NCBI RefSeq assembly: GCF_022430525.1
Contig: NZ_CP092519.1
Location: 1,428,454-1,492,453 of the forward strand
Direction of reading: 5' to 3'
DNA from: Cetobacterium somerae
Lineage (GTDB): Bacteria; Fusobacteriota; Fusobacteriia; Fusobacteriales; Fusobacteriaceae
Length of the DNA: 64,000 bases
Position numbers and translations under genes: made by a program. Under the pieces are notes generated by a model. It did no database searches. It was not told the DNA's origin and saw only the letters and a list, made by a program, of their open reading frames with translations. Positions 1 through 11,708 of this stretch are shown here, one piece after another (position 1 is the stretch's first letter; each line of letters starts with the position of its first letter).

Positions 1-1
1 T

Positions 2-346
2 CTTAATGTTTATAATTATTTTCAAAATTTAAATCCTAACGAGAACGATATTTTAATCGGAGGAGACTTTAATTTACCTGCTAATGATTCAGCTTTTGAG
101 GAGATTTTTAATCACGATGATAATATTATCTATACTTTAGATCCATCAATAAAAACAACTGTTGGAACTAAAGGTTTTGCAAACTCTTATGATAATATTT
201 TTATTTCGAAAAAATATACTCAAGAGTTTAAAGGTCAAAGTGGTGCACTAGATATTACTAGAGGAGATTTTATTAAAACAAGAAAGGAGGTTTCTGATCA
301 TCTACCAATTTTTATTGTTGTAGATACAGAATTCGATGATGACTAA
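2..346 (+). CDS. Endonuclease/exonuclease/phosphatase family protein (3' part only)
   Basis: The 5' end lies outside the window; 114 codons remain before the TAA. The visible part carries two hallmarks of the DNase I-like metal-dependent phosphoesterase fold: GGDFN near its residues 20-24 (metal/phosphate site) and SDHLP near residue 100 (catalytic Asp-His). A YDNIF segment sits between them, as expected for the conserved Asp-Asn pair. Family members act on nucleic acids, phospholipids or inositol phosphates, so the substrate cannot be named. The stop overlaps the start of the following thiamine pyrophosphokinase gene by 11 bases, suggesting translational coupling. Confidence 0.8.
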   Translation, partial: LNVYNYFQNLNPNENDILIGGDFNLPANDSAFEEIFNHDDNIIYTLDPSIKTTVGTKGFANSYDNIFISKKYTQEFKGQSGALDITRGDFIKTRKEVSDHLPIFIVVDTEFDDD

Positions 347-968
347 AGCTTTTATCTTTTTAAATGGAGATTTTCCTAATTGTGAAGATTTTTATAATAA
401 TCTAAATATTAATACTGAGCACCTTTTTTGTGCTGATGGTGGTGCTAAAAAGGCACTTGAACTAAATTATATTCCTAAAGAAGTATGGGGTGACTTTGAT
501 TCTTTAGATCAAATTTATATAGATTCATTAAAAAAAAATAATGTTATTCTAAAAAAATTTAATAAAGACAAAGATTTTACAGATGGAGAACTTTTAATAT
601 CATATGTCAAATCTTTAGATTATGATGAAATTTATATAATTGGCGGCTTTGGTGGAAGAATTGATCATACGTTAACAAATATAAATCTTATTTTCAAATA
701 TAATAACATTATTTTTATAGATAAGTATGAAAAATTATTTTTGGTGACACCAAACTTTGTTTTAAAAAACAATTTAGATAAAAGAATATCCTTCATTCCA
801 TTTTCAGATACTGTTGAAAATCTTACTTTAGAAGGATTTCTTTATCCTCTTAACAATCATACATTAAAAAGAGGCGATTCCACATGTTTAAGTAATATTA
901 TAACTAAGGATATAGCTACTATCTCTTTTAGTTCTGGCAAACTTCTTGGTGCATTAAGTTTAGATTGA
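336..968 (+). CDS. thiN: Thiamine pyrophosphokinase (thiamine diphosphokinase)
   Basis: It transfers pyrophosphate from ATP to thiamine to make thiamine diphosphate in the cytosol, the last salvage step. The 210-residue length is normal. Motifs seen in order are ADGGA (about residues 33-37), GDFDS (about 52-56, metal binding), a KDFTDGE segment (about 78-84) and GGRIDHTLTN (about 104-113), all typical of the family's catalytic domain. The gene begins ATGATG inside the end of the upstream nuclease-like gene, so the two are probably one operon. No THI-box riboswitch is visible because the true 5' end of the operon is outside the window. Confidence 0.92.
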   Translation: MMTKAFIFLNGDFPNCEDFYNNLNINTEHLFCADGGAKKALELNYIPKEVWGDFDSLDQIYIDSLKKNNVILKKFNKDKDFTDGELLISYVKSLDYDEIYIIGGFGGRIDHTLTNINLIFKYNNIIFIDKYEKLFLVTPNFVLKNNLDKRISFIPFSDTVENLTLEGFLYPLNNHTLKRGDSTCLSNIITKDIATISFSSGKLLGALSLD

Positions 969-1029
969 CAATACTCTTAAAATAATGTAGGCTATTTGAT
1001 GGTATAAAATTTTAGGGAGGATTTTAATA

Positions 1030-2262
1030 ATGACTAATTTATCAACAAAAAGTAAACTTTTACTTGGAATTCAGCACGTACTAGCTATGTTTGGAGCTAC
1101 TGTTTTAGTTCCATTTTTAACTGGTTTAAATCCATCAGTAGCTTTACTTTCAGCAGGTATAGGAACACTGCTTTTTCATCTTTGTACAAAAGGAATCGTT
1201 CCTGTTTTCTTAGGATCATCATTCGCTTTTATCGGAGCCTTAGCTCTTGTTTTAAAAGAAGAGGGAATTGCTGCTATTAAAGGTGGTGTTATCTCTGCTG
1301 GTTTCGTTTATATTTTTATGTCTTGGATGATTAAAGTTTTTGGTGTTGAGAAAATTAAATCGTTCTTTCCACCTGTTGTTGTTGGACCTATTATAATGGT
1401 TATTGGATTAAGATTAAGTCCAGTAGCTCTTTCTATGGCAGGATATTCAAATGGACACTTTGACTTAAAAAGTCTTATTGTTGCTCTTATAGTTGTAATT
1501 TCTATGATAACTATTTCAATCTTAGAAAAGTCATTTTTTAGATTAGTTCCAATTTTAATCTCTGTTATTCTTGGATATATAGTTTCTATTTTCTTAGGGT
1601 TAGTAGACTTTGGACCTATCGCTGCTGCAAATTGGATTGGTTTTTCTGGTGATGCATTAAACGATTTACTAACTTTACCTAAATTTTCTGCAACAGCTAT
1701 TTTAGCAATTGCCCCAATTGCATTAGTTGTTTTTATCGAACATATTGGAGATATTACAACGAATGGAGCTGTTGTTGGTAAAGATTTCTTTAAAAATCCA
1801 GGTATTTCAAGAACATTATTAGGAGATGGAGTTGCTACTGTTGCTGCTGGATTCTTAGGTGGACCTGCAAATACAACTTATGGAGAAAATACCGGTGTTC
1901 TTGCTGTTACTAAAGTTTATGATCCTGCTATTTTGAGAATTGCAGCTTGTTACGCAATTGTTCTAAGCTTTATTGGAAAATTTGGAGTTATTTTACAAAC
2001 TATTCCAACTCCAGTTATGGGAGGAATATCCATTATACTATTTGGTATGATTGCTTCTGTTGGAGTTAGAACTGTTATAGATGCTGAAATTGATTTTTCT
2101 CACTCTAGAAACCTTTTAATTGCATCTCTTATATTTGTTTTAGGAATTGCTATTGATAATATTATTATTTGGAAAACAGTTTCTTTATCTGGTCTTGCTA
2201 TTGCAGCTTTGATTGGAGTTTTGTTAAATAAAATATTACCTAAAGATCAACTAGATAGTTAA
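1030..2262 (+). CDS. uraA: Uracil/xanthine permease family transporter (NCS2), probable uracil permease
   Basis: A 410-residue polytopic inner-membrane protein of the nucleobase:cation symporter-2 family, expected to import uracil with protons for salvage. The sequence starts LLLGIQHVLAMFGATVLVPF, the family's first transmembrane segment, and has the conserved IEHIGDITTNGAVVGKDF segment (residues about 236-254) containing the substrate-contacting Glu, followed by GPANTTYGENTGVL. A good SD (AGGGAGG) lies 9 bases before ATG. Uracil specificity over xanthine is inferred from the close UraA-like signature and from pyr genes elsewhere in the window. No translated leader of the pyrB/carA type precedes it, as the gap to thiN is only about 60 bases. 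Confidence 0.88.
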   Translation: MTNLSTKSKLLLGIQHVLAMFGATVLVPFLTGLNPSVALLSAGIGTLLFHLCTKGIVPVFLGSSFAFIGALALVLKEEGIAAIKGGVISAGFVYIFMSWMIKVFGVEKIKSFFPPVVVGPIIMVIGLRLSPVALSMAGYSNGHFDLKSLIVALIVVISMITISILEKSFFRLVPILISVILGYIVSIFLGLVDFGPIAAANWIGFSGDALNDLLTLPKFSATAILAIAPIALVVFIEHIGDITTNGAVVGKDFFKNPGISRTLLGDGVATVAAGFLGGPANTTYGENTGVLAVTKVYDPAILRIAACYAIVLSFIGKFGVILQTIPTPVMGGISIILFGMIASVGVRTVIDAEIDFSHSRNLLIASLIFVLGIAIDNIIIWKTVSLSGLAIAALIGVLLNKILPKDQLDS

Positions 2263-2276
2263 TAAAAAAATCTATT

Positions 2277-2318
2277 AAAATAGGAAGAAGTTTGAAGCTT
2301 TTCTTCCTATTTTTTATT
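2277..2318 (+). terminator. Intrinsic terminator after uraA
   Basis: A 13-bp perfect stem (AAAATAGGAAGAA paired with TTCTTCCTATTTT), an 11-base loop and a following T-rich run separate uraA from pepF. Confidence 0.9.
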
Positions 2319-2365
2319 TTTTGTTGTAATATATAAAATATAATAAAGGAATATAGGGGGATTAG

Positions 2366-4330
2366 ATGAAGAAATTTATAGTTCTTATTCTTATGGCAAA
2401 TTTAGCTTTTGCTGGTAAATATTTTTATGAAAAAAAATCGTCACAGTCTCAAAATACTTTAATAAAACCATTACCTGAAATAAAAAAGGAGGATTTTTCT
2501 ATGCTAAAAAATAGAGATGAAATTGCACAACAATATAAATGGGATTTAAATGATATCTACCCAAATTGGAATCAATGGGAAGTTGATTTAGTAAAACTTA
2601 AAGAACTTATGGCAGAAATTCCTAAATATCAAGGAGAGATTTCTAAAAATCCAAAAACTTTTGTTGAATTTATAAATCTTGAAGAAAAAATATCTAGACT
2701 TTTAGACAAAATTTATCTATATCCATACTTACAAAGAGACTTAGATTCAACTAATGAAGTTGCTTCTGTTAAACTTCAAGAAATTGAGAGCATCTATGCT
2801 AACTATTCTATCTCTTCATCTTGGATTACACCTGAAATATTAACTATTCCTAAAGAAACTATGGTTATGTGGATTAATGAAAACCCTACTCTTGAACCTA
2901 ATAGATTCCCTTTAATGGAAATTTATAGACTTCAAGAACATGTTTTATCTGCAGATAAAGAAAAATTATTATCATACTTTGGACAATATTTAGGTGTTCC
3001 ATCTGATATATACAGCGAATTATCTACCTCAGATATCAAATGGAACGATGTTGAATTATCTGATGGAAGTAAAACTACTGTTACTAATGGAGTTTATTCT
3101 AAAGTAATTTCAACTAACAGAAATCAAGAAGATAGAAAAAAAGTTTTTGAAGCTCTTTATAACTCTTTTAATATTAATAAAAATACATATGCTTCAATTT
3201 ATAAAAGCATTTTACAAAGAGATTTTGCCACAGCTCAATCTAGAAATTATAAATCTAGTTTAGAAAAAGCTTTAAATCCTAAAAATATTCCTTTAGATGT
3301 TTATACATCTTTAATTGAATCTACAAAAGAAAATACAGCTCCTCTAAAAAGATATATAGCTTTAAGAAAGAAAGCCCTTAATTTATCTGACTATCACTAT
3401 TATGATAACTCTGTAAATATTGTAGATTACAATAAAGAATTTACATATGAGGAAGCTAAAAATACAGTTTTAGAATCTGTTAAACCTTTAGGTGAAGATT
3501 ATTATAATGGATTAAATACAGCTCTGAGTGAAGGATGGTTAGATGTATATGAAACACCTAACAAAAGAAGTGGAGCATATTCTTTAAATATATATGATGT
3601 ACATCCATATATGTTACTTAATTATAACGGAACAATGGACGCTGTCTTCACTTTAGCGCATGAACTTGGACATACTATGCATTCTATGTTATCTACTAAA
3701 AATCAACCATATCCAATTAGTAGCTACACTATCTTTGTTGCTGAAGTTGCATCAACATTTAATGAAAGATTACTACTTGATAATATGTTAAGAAATACAA
3801 CTGATCCTAAAGAGAAAATAGCTCTTATTGAACAAGCTATCGGTGGAATTGTTGGAACTTACTATATTCAATCTCTATTTGCTGATTATGAATACCAAGC
3901 ACATCAAATTGTAGAAAATGGTGGTGCTATAACTCCTGAAGTTCTAAATAATATTATGGAAAACTTATTTAAAGATTACTTTGGAACTGAATTAACTATG
4001 GATGAATTACAAAAGATTATTTGGGCAAGAATCCCTCATTTTTATAACTCTCCATATTATGTATATCAATACGCAACTAGTTTTGCTTCATCAGCAAATT
4101 TATATGACAGAATAACAAATACAAAATATACTCCTCAAGAAAGAGAAAAAGCGAAAAATGAGTATCTTACTCTTCTAAAATCTGGAGGAAATGATCATCC
4201 TATGAATCAGCTAAAAAAAGCTGGTGTTGACTTAAGTAAAAAAGATGCTTTTAATGCTGTTGCTACAGAATTTAATAGACTTTTAGATCTTTTAGAAGAG
4301 GAACTAAAAAAAGAAAAGGGAGATATCTAA
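2366..4330 (+). CDS. pepF: Oligoendopeptidase F (M3B) with N-terminal export-type extension
   Basis: A zinc metallopeptidase that cleaves short peptides. The HELGHTMHSML segment (about residues 434-444) holds the HExxH zinc motif. The canonical PepF start resembles residues 46 onward (MLKNRDEIAQQYKWDL), so this 654-residue product has about 45 extra residues. Those begin MKK, continue with a hydrophobic stretch and end LAFA before GK, which looks like a type I signal peptide. A second strong SD (AAGGAGG, 2486-2492) sits 8 bases before the internal ATG at 2501, so a 609-residue cytosolic form could also be made. The gene is followed after 1 base by sppA, suggesting coupled roles in peptide turnover. 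Confidence 0.93.
   Translation: MKKFIVLILMANLAFAGKYFYEKKSSQSQNTLIKPLPEIKKEDFSMLKNRDEIAQQYKWDLNDIYPNWNQWEVDLVKLKELMAEIPKYQGEISKNPKTFVEFINLEEKISRLLDKIYLYPYLQRDLDSTNEVASVKLQEIESIYANYSISSSWITPEILTIPKETMVMWINENPTLEPNRFPLMEIYRLQEHVLSADKEKLLSYFGQYLGVPSDIYSELSTSDIKWNDVELSDGSKTTVTNGVYSKVISTNRNQEDRKKVFEALYNSFNINKNTYASIYKSILQRDFATAQSRNYKSSLEKALNPKNIPLDVYTSLIESTKENTAPLKRYIALRKKALNLSDYHYYDNSVNIVDYNKEFTYEEAKNTVLESVKPLGEDYYNGLNTALSEGWLDVYETPNKRSGAYSLNIYDVHPYMLLNYNGTMDAVFTLAHELGHTMHSMLSTKNQPYPISSYTIFVAEVASTFNERLLLDNMLRNTTDPKEKIALIEQAIGGIVGTYYIQSLFADYEYQAHQIVENGGAITPEVLNNIMENLFKDYFGTELTMDELQKIIWARIPHFYNSPYYVYQYATSFASSANLYDRITNTKYTPQEREKAKNEYLTLLKSGGNDHPMNQLKKAGVDLSKKDAFNAVATEFNRLLDLLEEELKKEKGDI
2486..2503 (+). 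promoter_or_regulatory. Internal ribosome-binding site and alternative start inside pepF
   Basis: AAGGAGG at 2486-2492 is followed by ATG at 2501 in the pepF frame, exactly where the conserved peptidase core begins. Its complementarity to the anti-SD is better than that of the upstream start, whose SD is AGGGGGA. It may direct a shorter form without the signal-like extension. Confidence 0.6.
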
Positions 4331-4331
4331 T

Positions 4332-6050
4332 ATGTTTTTACTTAGATGGATTTTTAACTTTCTAAAATTTATCATTAGAGAAATCTCTTCAATGATAATA
4401 AAATTTGCATTCCTTTTAGTTTTAATAATTTTAGCTTTTAATTATTTTACTAAAACTAAAAAAAGTCCTATTACTAAAAAATCATACTTAAAAATAGATT
4501 TGGCTAAAGAGTTTAATGAGACTTTAATCCAAAGTCCTCTTAATTTTAGCTCTAAAAATATAAATTTTTATCAACTTTTAAATAATATAAGTATGGCTAA
4601 ACAAGATTCTAATGTTCAAGGAATTATATTATTTTTAGATGACAACTCTTTAAGTAGAAGTCAAATTGATGAGCTTGGAGAAGTTTTAAATGAATTTAAA
4701 ACTTCAACTAAACCTATATACTCATATGGAGCTATGTTAGATAACAACTCTTTATTGATAAGTAGTTATACTAATGAAATTATTATGCCTCCCGCAGCAT
4801 CCACTGCTGTAAATATTACTGGATATAATAAAGATATCCCATATTTTAAAGGTTTAACTGAAAAATTAGGAATAGATGTTAATGTTATTCATGTAGGAGA
4901 CTTTAAAACTTATGGTGAGAATTATACTCGAAGTGAAATGTCTGAAGAAAATCGTTCTGATTTAAAGAGAATCCTAGATAAAAGTTACTCTTTTTTTCTT
5001 GAAGATTTATCTAAAAACCGTTCAATTGAAATTAATAGTTTAAATTCTACAATTCTTTCAGGAGAATTAATGGGAGAATCATCAGAATCTTTAAAAAAAT
5101 ATAATTTAATAAGTACTTTAAATTATTGGGAGAATTTCAAAAAAGAGAAAAATATTGAAAATATAACTAATATAGAAGAGTATATTCCATCTTTTAAATC
5201 TACAATATCTAATAATAAAATAGCAATTGTTTATGCTGATGGTGAAATTAACTATACATCTTCTAAAAATCCTACTGCTAGCACTATAACTCCTGATAAA
5301 TTTATTTCTGCTTTGGAAAAAGCTGAAAAAGATGATAATATTAAAGGAATTGTAATCAGAGTTAATTCTCCTGGTGGATCTGCTCTAGCATCAGATATTA
5401 TTTGTAATGCTATTAAAAATGTTGAAAAGCCAATATATGTTTCTATTGGAAATGTAGCAGCCTCTGGTGGTTATTATATTTCAACCGCTGCTAAAAAAAT
5501 ATTTGCTGATAAAAATAGTATAACTGGTTCTATTGGAGTTGTTAGTCTTATTCCAAATGTTAAAGAACTTACAAATAAAATTGGTATCAATATGAATGAT
5601 ATATCTTATGGTAAATATTCAGATTTATACTCTTTAACAGCTTCAATGACTCCTGAGAGACAGGAGAAAATATATAATTCTAATCTCAAGGTTTATAAAG
5701 AGTTTTTAAATAAAGTTGCCTATGGAAGAAATTTACCATTAGAAGAAGTTGAAAAAATAGCTCAAGGAAAGGTTTGGTTAGGAGATGAAGCTATTAAAAT
5801 TGGACTTATTGATTCTATTGGTGGAATAAATGCAACTATAAAAAGTTTAGCTACAGACTTAAAAATAAATGATAATTACTCTGTTACCGAAATTTCTTAT
5901 GAAGAGGATTTAAAAACAATGTTTGAATCAACAGTATTTCCTATACAAACTTTTTTCTCTTTTAAATCTTTAACTAAAAGTGAAAATCTTAAAAACTTAA
6001 TCGAAAATGAAGATATATTCTTTAAACCAATTTTATATCTAAGCTTTTAA
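4332..6050 (+). CDS. sppA: Signal peptide peptidase SppA, 67K type
   Basis: A membrane-anchored serine protease (family S49) that degrades cleaved signal peptides. At 572 residues it has the two-domain layout of the Gram-negative 67K enzyme: an N-terminal transmembrane segment (about residues 20-38), a first S49 repeat carrying the probable general-base Lys192 (VGDFKTYGE), and a second repeat with NSPGGSA (about 345-351) and the nucleophile Ser378 in VAASGGYY. The ATG follows the pepF stop after one base, so the two peptidase genes are almost certainly co-transcribed and probably translationally coupled. Confidence 0.92.
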   Translation: MFLLRWIFNFLKFIIREISSMIIKFAFLLVLIILAFNYFTKTKKSPITKKSYLKIDLAKEFNETLIQSPLNFSSKNINFYQLLNNISMAKQDSNVQGIILFLDDNSLSRSQIDELGEVLNEFKTSTKPIYSYGAMLDNNSLLISSYTNEIIMPPAASTAVNITGYNKDIPYFKGLTEKLGIDVNVIHVGDFKTYGENYTRSEMSEENRSDLKRILDKSYSFFLEDLSKNRSIEINSLNSTILSGELMGESSESLKKYNLISTLNYWENFKKEKNIENITNIEEYIPSFKSTISNNKIAIVYADGEINYTSSKNPTASTITPDKFISALEKAEKDDNIKGIVIRVNSPGGSALASDIICNAIKNVEKPIYVSIGNVAASGGYYISTAAKKIFADKNSITGSIGVVSLIPNVKELTNKIGINMNDISYGKYSDLYSLTASMTPERQEKIYNSNLKVYKEFLNKVAYGRNLPLEEVEKIAQGKVWLGDEAIKIGLIDSIGGINATIKSLATDLKINDNYSVTEISYEEDLKTMFESTVFPIQTFFSFKSLTKSENLKNLIENEDIFFKPILYLSF

Positions 6051-6058
6051 ATCTCTAG

Positions 6059-6088
6059 TTGAAAAGTTACTCTCTATTATGATATAAT
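6059..6088 (+). promoter_or_regulatory. Sigma-70-type promoter for ybaB
   Basis: TTGAAA (6059-6064), an 18-base spacer and TATAAT (6083-6088), about 37 bases before the ybaB start. Confidence 0.7.
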
Positions 6089-6125
6089 CATAACAATTAC
6101 ACAATATATTCTAGGAGGGATTAAA

Positions 6126-6479
6126 TTGGTTAGAAAACTAAAAGGACAAAAAACTACTGGAGGAAACTCTCAATCTGATATTTTAAGACAAGCTCAAGCT
6201 ATGCAACAACAAATGCTTTCTGTTCAAGAATCATTAAAAGAAAAAGAAGTTGAGGCTTCTGTTGGTGGTGGAGCTGTTGTAGTAAAAGCTAATGGACAAA
6301 AAGATATCGTTTCTATAAAAATATCTGAAGAGACTATTAAAGATGCTGTTGAAGATAAAGAGATGTTAGAAGATCTTGTTCTTTCTGCTGTTACTGAGGC
6401 TATGAGACAAGCTGATGAGTTAGCTGAGAAAGAGATGTCTGCTGTTACTGGTGGAATCAATATCCCAGGTCTATTCTAG
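6126..6479 (+). CDS. ybaB: YbaB/EbfC family nucleoid-associated protein
   Basis: A small dimeric DNA-binding protein. The 117 residues show the family pattern: LRQAQAMQQQM helix, a central GGGAVVVKANGQKDIVSI strand region, an acidic helix with a KEMLEDLVLSAVTEA segment, and a C-terminus ending GGINIPGLF. The start is TTG at 6126, chosen because AGGAGGGA lies just upstream and no better start exists. In many bacteria the gene sits between dnaX and recR; here it is alone, with its own promoter and terminator. Confidence 0.92.
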   Translation: MVRKLKGQKTTGGNSQSDILRQAQAMQQQMLSVQESLKEKEVEASVGGGAVVVKANGQKDIVSIKISEETIKDAVEDKEMLEDLVLSAVTEAMRQADELAEKEMSAVTGGINIPGLF

Positions 6480-6489
6480 TTTGAATTTT

Positions 6490-6524
6490 AAGCACCGATA
6501 CAATAAGTATTGGTGCTTTTTTTT
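6490..6524 (+). terminator. Intrinsic terminator after ybaB
   Basis: AAGCACCGATAC pairs with GTATTGGTGCTT (one G-U pair), with a 5-base loop and eight or more Ts. Confidence 0.92.
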
Positions 6525-6580
6525 ACTTTAAATTTATGTTATAATTATTTGAAAATACTTTGATTATAGGTGGTTTTTTG

Positions 6581-7222
6581 ATGGAAAATAATAAATATAA
6601 AAGATATGGTTTAATACTTTACTACCTACTAAAAATTATTTCTAAAACAATGAAAATAGAGATTATAAAAAGTCCTAAACTTGTTGAAGGAGAAAATTAT
6701 GTATGTGGTTTTTGGCACAATAAACTTGTTGGAGCCTCTCTAGGGCTAATCAATCTATCTGAAAAAAAAGCTGTCTTAGCTAGCCCCTCTAAAGATGGAG
6801 AGTTAATATCTATTCCTTTAGAAAAAATGGGTTTTACTATGGTTAGAGGTTCTTCTGGAAAGGATTCAATTAAATCAGTTTTAAAATTAATTAAATTAGT
6901 TAAGGATGGTCACAGTGCTGGAACACCATTAGATGGCCCAAAAGGTCCTATTTATGAGGTTAAGCCCGGTATGTTATATCTTGCCCAAAAATCTGGAAAA
7001 GCTTTAGTTCCAGTTGGTGTAGCATTTAGTAATAAATGGACTTTCGAAAAAGCTTGGGATAAATTTCAAATGCCTAAACCTTTTTCTAAAATGGTTTGTT
7101 TAATTGGAGACCCCATTTTAATTCCTAGTGATGCTAATTTAGATGATTATTTAGATTTAGCAAAAGAAGCTTTATTTCAAATAGATAAAGAAGCTGAAAA
7201 AAGATTAAATGAAAAAAAATAA
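6581..7222 (+). CDS. DUF374 family lysophospholipid acyltransferase-like protein
   Basis: 213 residues. The start was set at ATG 6581, which follows an AGGTGG SD by 7 bases; an upstream in-frame TTG (6560) precedes that SD and was rejected. Recognisable elements are FWHNKL (about residues 45-50, aligned with the acyltransferase HxxxxD/E site), SPSKDGELIS, VRGSS and a DGPKGP motif, all hallmarks of the DUF374 family of membrane-associated acyltransferases. In Gram-negatives these proteins are linked to lipid A or lipid remodelling, but the acceptor is unproven. It probably shares a transcript with metG, 22 bases downstream. Confidence 0.85.
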   Translation: MENNKYKRYGLILYYLLKIISKTMKIEIIKSPKLVEGENYVCGFWHNKLVGASLGLINLSEKKAVLASPSKDGELISIPLEKMGFTMVRGSSGKDSIKSVLKLIKLVKDGHSAGTPLDGPKGPIYEVKPGMLYLAQKSGKALVPVGVAFSNKWTFEKAWDKFQMPKPFSKMVCLIGDPILIPSDANLDDYLDLAKEALFQIDKEAEKRLNEKK

Positions 7223-7244
7223 CGTTTTGAAAGGAGATTAATAG

Positions 7245-9167
7245 ATGAGTAAAAATTTTTATGTAACAACACCTATATATTATGTTAATGGAGATCCACA
7301 TGTTGGAAGTGCTTATACAACTATTGCAGCTGATGTTTTAGCTAGATATAAAAAATCAAAAGGTTTTGATGTATTCTTTTTAACAGGTACTGATGAACAT
7401 GGACAAAAGGTTGAGGAAGCTGCAAAAATGAGAGATTTAACTCCTCAAGCTTGGACAGATTCTATGGCTCCTAGATTTATTGATATGTGGAAAGCATTAG
7501 ATATCAATTATACAGATTTTATAAGAACTACAGAACCAAGACATAAAGAGGCTGTTAAAAAAATCATAAAAACAGTTTATGATAAAGGTGATATTTATAA
7601 AGGTGAATACGAAGGAAAATATTGTGTTTCTTGTGAAACATTTGTTCCTGAAAATCAAATTGTAAATGGAAACCATTGTCCTGATTGTGGTAAAGAACTT
7701 AGAATGGTTAAAGAGGAATCTTATTTCTTTAAGATGTCTAAATATCAAGATGCTTTACTTGAGCATATTGAAAGTCATCCTGACTTTATTCTTCCTCACT
7801 CTAGAAAAAATGAGGTTGTTTCATTTATAAAGCAAGGACTTCAAGATCTATCTATTTCTAGAAATACATTTGAGTGGGGAATTCCAATCGAATTTGCTCC
7901 TGGACACATAACTTATGTATGGTTTGATGCTCTAACAAACTATTTAACAGCTGTTGGATATGAAAACAATCCTGAATTGTTTGATAAATTCTGGAATAAT
8001 GGAGAAGTTGTTCATCTTTTAGGAAAAGATATTCTTAGATTCCATGCTATTATATGGCCTTGTATGCTTTTATCAGCAGGAATTAAACTTCCAAATAAAA
8101 TTGTAGCTCATGGTTGGTGGACTTCTGAAGGTGAAAAAATGTCTAAATCTAAAGGAAACGTTGTTGCACCATTAGATGAAATTGCTAAATATGGTGTAGA
8201 TGCTTTTAGATACTGTTTAATGAGAGAGGTTAACTTTGGTAATGATGGAGATTATTCAACACCTTCAATTGTTACAAGAATTAACTCAGATTTAGCTAAT
8301 GATTTAGGAAATCTTTTAAATAGAACTCTAGGAATGTATGGTAAATATTTCAATGGAACAATAGCAAAAGGAGAAGTATTCGAAGAGATTGACGACAGTG
8401 TAAAAACTCTTTGGAATGAAACTGTTGTTGCTGTTGATTATCATATGAACAGAGTAGAGTTCTCTAGAGCTTTAGAAGCTATCTGGAAATTCATCTCTAG
8501 AATGAATAAATATGTTGATGAAACTGCTCCTTGGCTACTTATAAAGGATGAAGCTAAAAATGAAAGATTAGCAACAGTTATGAACTTCTTAGTTCAATCT
8601 CTTTATAAAGTTGCGGTTTTAACAGCTCCATATATGCCAACAGCATCTCAAAAGATTTGGAACCAATTAGGTTTCTCTAATAATATTTTAGAAGCTAGTT
8701 TAGAATCTGTTGATGGATGGAATTTATTAAAGGTAGGGCATATCTTAGGTACTGCTGAACCTATATTCCCAAGACTTGAAGTTGAAAAGAAAGAAGCTAA
8801 AAAAGATCCTCTTGCTATAAATGAGGATTTAAAAATTGAAAATCCAATAGAAATCGCTGATTTTGATAAAATAGATATTCAAGTTGTTGAAATATTAGAA
8901 GCTAGTAATATTGAGGGAGCTGATAAACTTCTTAAATTTAAAGTAAAAACAGCTAATGAAATAAGACAAATTGTTTCAGGAATTGCAAAATATTATCCAA
9001 CACCTTCTGAATTAGTTGGTAAAAAAGTTTTAGCAATTTTAAATTTACCTCCTGTTACTTTAAGAGGAGTTCTTTCTCAAGGAATGTTATTAAGCTCTAC
9101 TGAAAAGAAAAGATTAAAACTTGTTGAAGTAGATTCAAGTGTTAAAATAGGATCTAAGATAAAATAG
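7245..9167 (+). CDS. metG: Methionyl-tRNA synthetase
   Basis: It charges tRNA-Met with methionine. The 640-residue protein has the class I Rossmann domain with the HIGH-type HVGS motif at residues 19-22, a zinc knuckle with CVSC and CPDC pairs (about 126-148), EKMSKSKGN as the KMSKS loop (about residues 297-305), an anticodon-binding helical domain, and a C-terminal EMAP/Trbp111-like tRNA-binding domain (about 535-640) that mediates dimerisation in this form. The SD AAGGAG lies 9 bases before ATG. It lies between the DUF374 gene and galU with short gaps. Confidence 0.97.
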   Translation: MSKNFYVTTPIYYVNGDPHVGSAYTTIAADVLARYKKSKGFDVFFLTGTDEHGQKVEEAAKMRDLTPQAWTDSMAPRFIDMWKALDINYTDFIRTTEPRHKEAVKKIIKTVYDKGDIYKGEYEGKYCVSCETFVPENQIVNGNHCPDCGKELRMVKEESYFFKMSKYQDALLEHIESHPDFILPHSRKNEVVSFIKQGLQDLSISRNTFEWGIPIEFAPGHITYVWFDALTNYLTAVGYENNPELFDKFWNNGEVVHLLGKDILRFHAIIWPCMLLSAGIKLPNKIVAHGWWTSEGEKMSKSKGNVVAPLDEIAKYGVDAFRYCLMREVNFGNDGDYSTPSIVTRINSDLANDLGNLLNRTLGMYGKYFNGTIAKGEVFEEIDDSVKTLWNETVVAVDYHMNRVEFSRALEAIWKFISRMNKYVDETAPWLLIKDEAKNERLATVMNFLVQSLYKVAVLTAPYMPTASQKIWNQLGFSNNILEASLESVDGWNLLKVGHILGTAEPIFPRLEVEKKEAKKDPLAINEDLKIENPIEIADFDKIDIQVVEILEASNIEGADKLLKFKVKTANEIRQIVSGIAKYYPTPSELVGKKVLAILNLPPVTLRGVLSQGMLLSSTEKKRLKLVEVDSSVKIGSKIK

Positions 9168-9185
9168 TTTTAGGGGGAATTATTC

Positions 9186-11692
<2,507 letters not shown>

Positions 11693-11708
11693 GGGGAGGA
11701 TTTGTAAA

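Noticed and set aside
969-1029. Possible pyr-type attenuator or PyrR site before uraA
   Set aside because: The gap is about 60 bases with no hairpin plus T run and no short leader frame; a TTGACA at 965-970 has no well-spaced -10.
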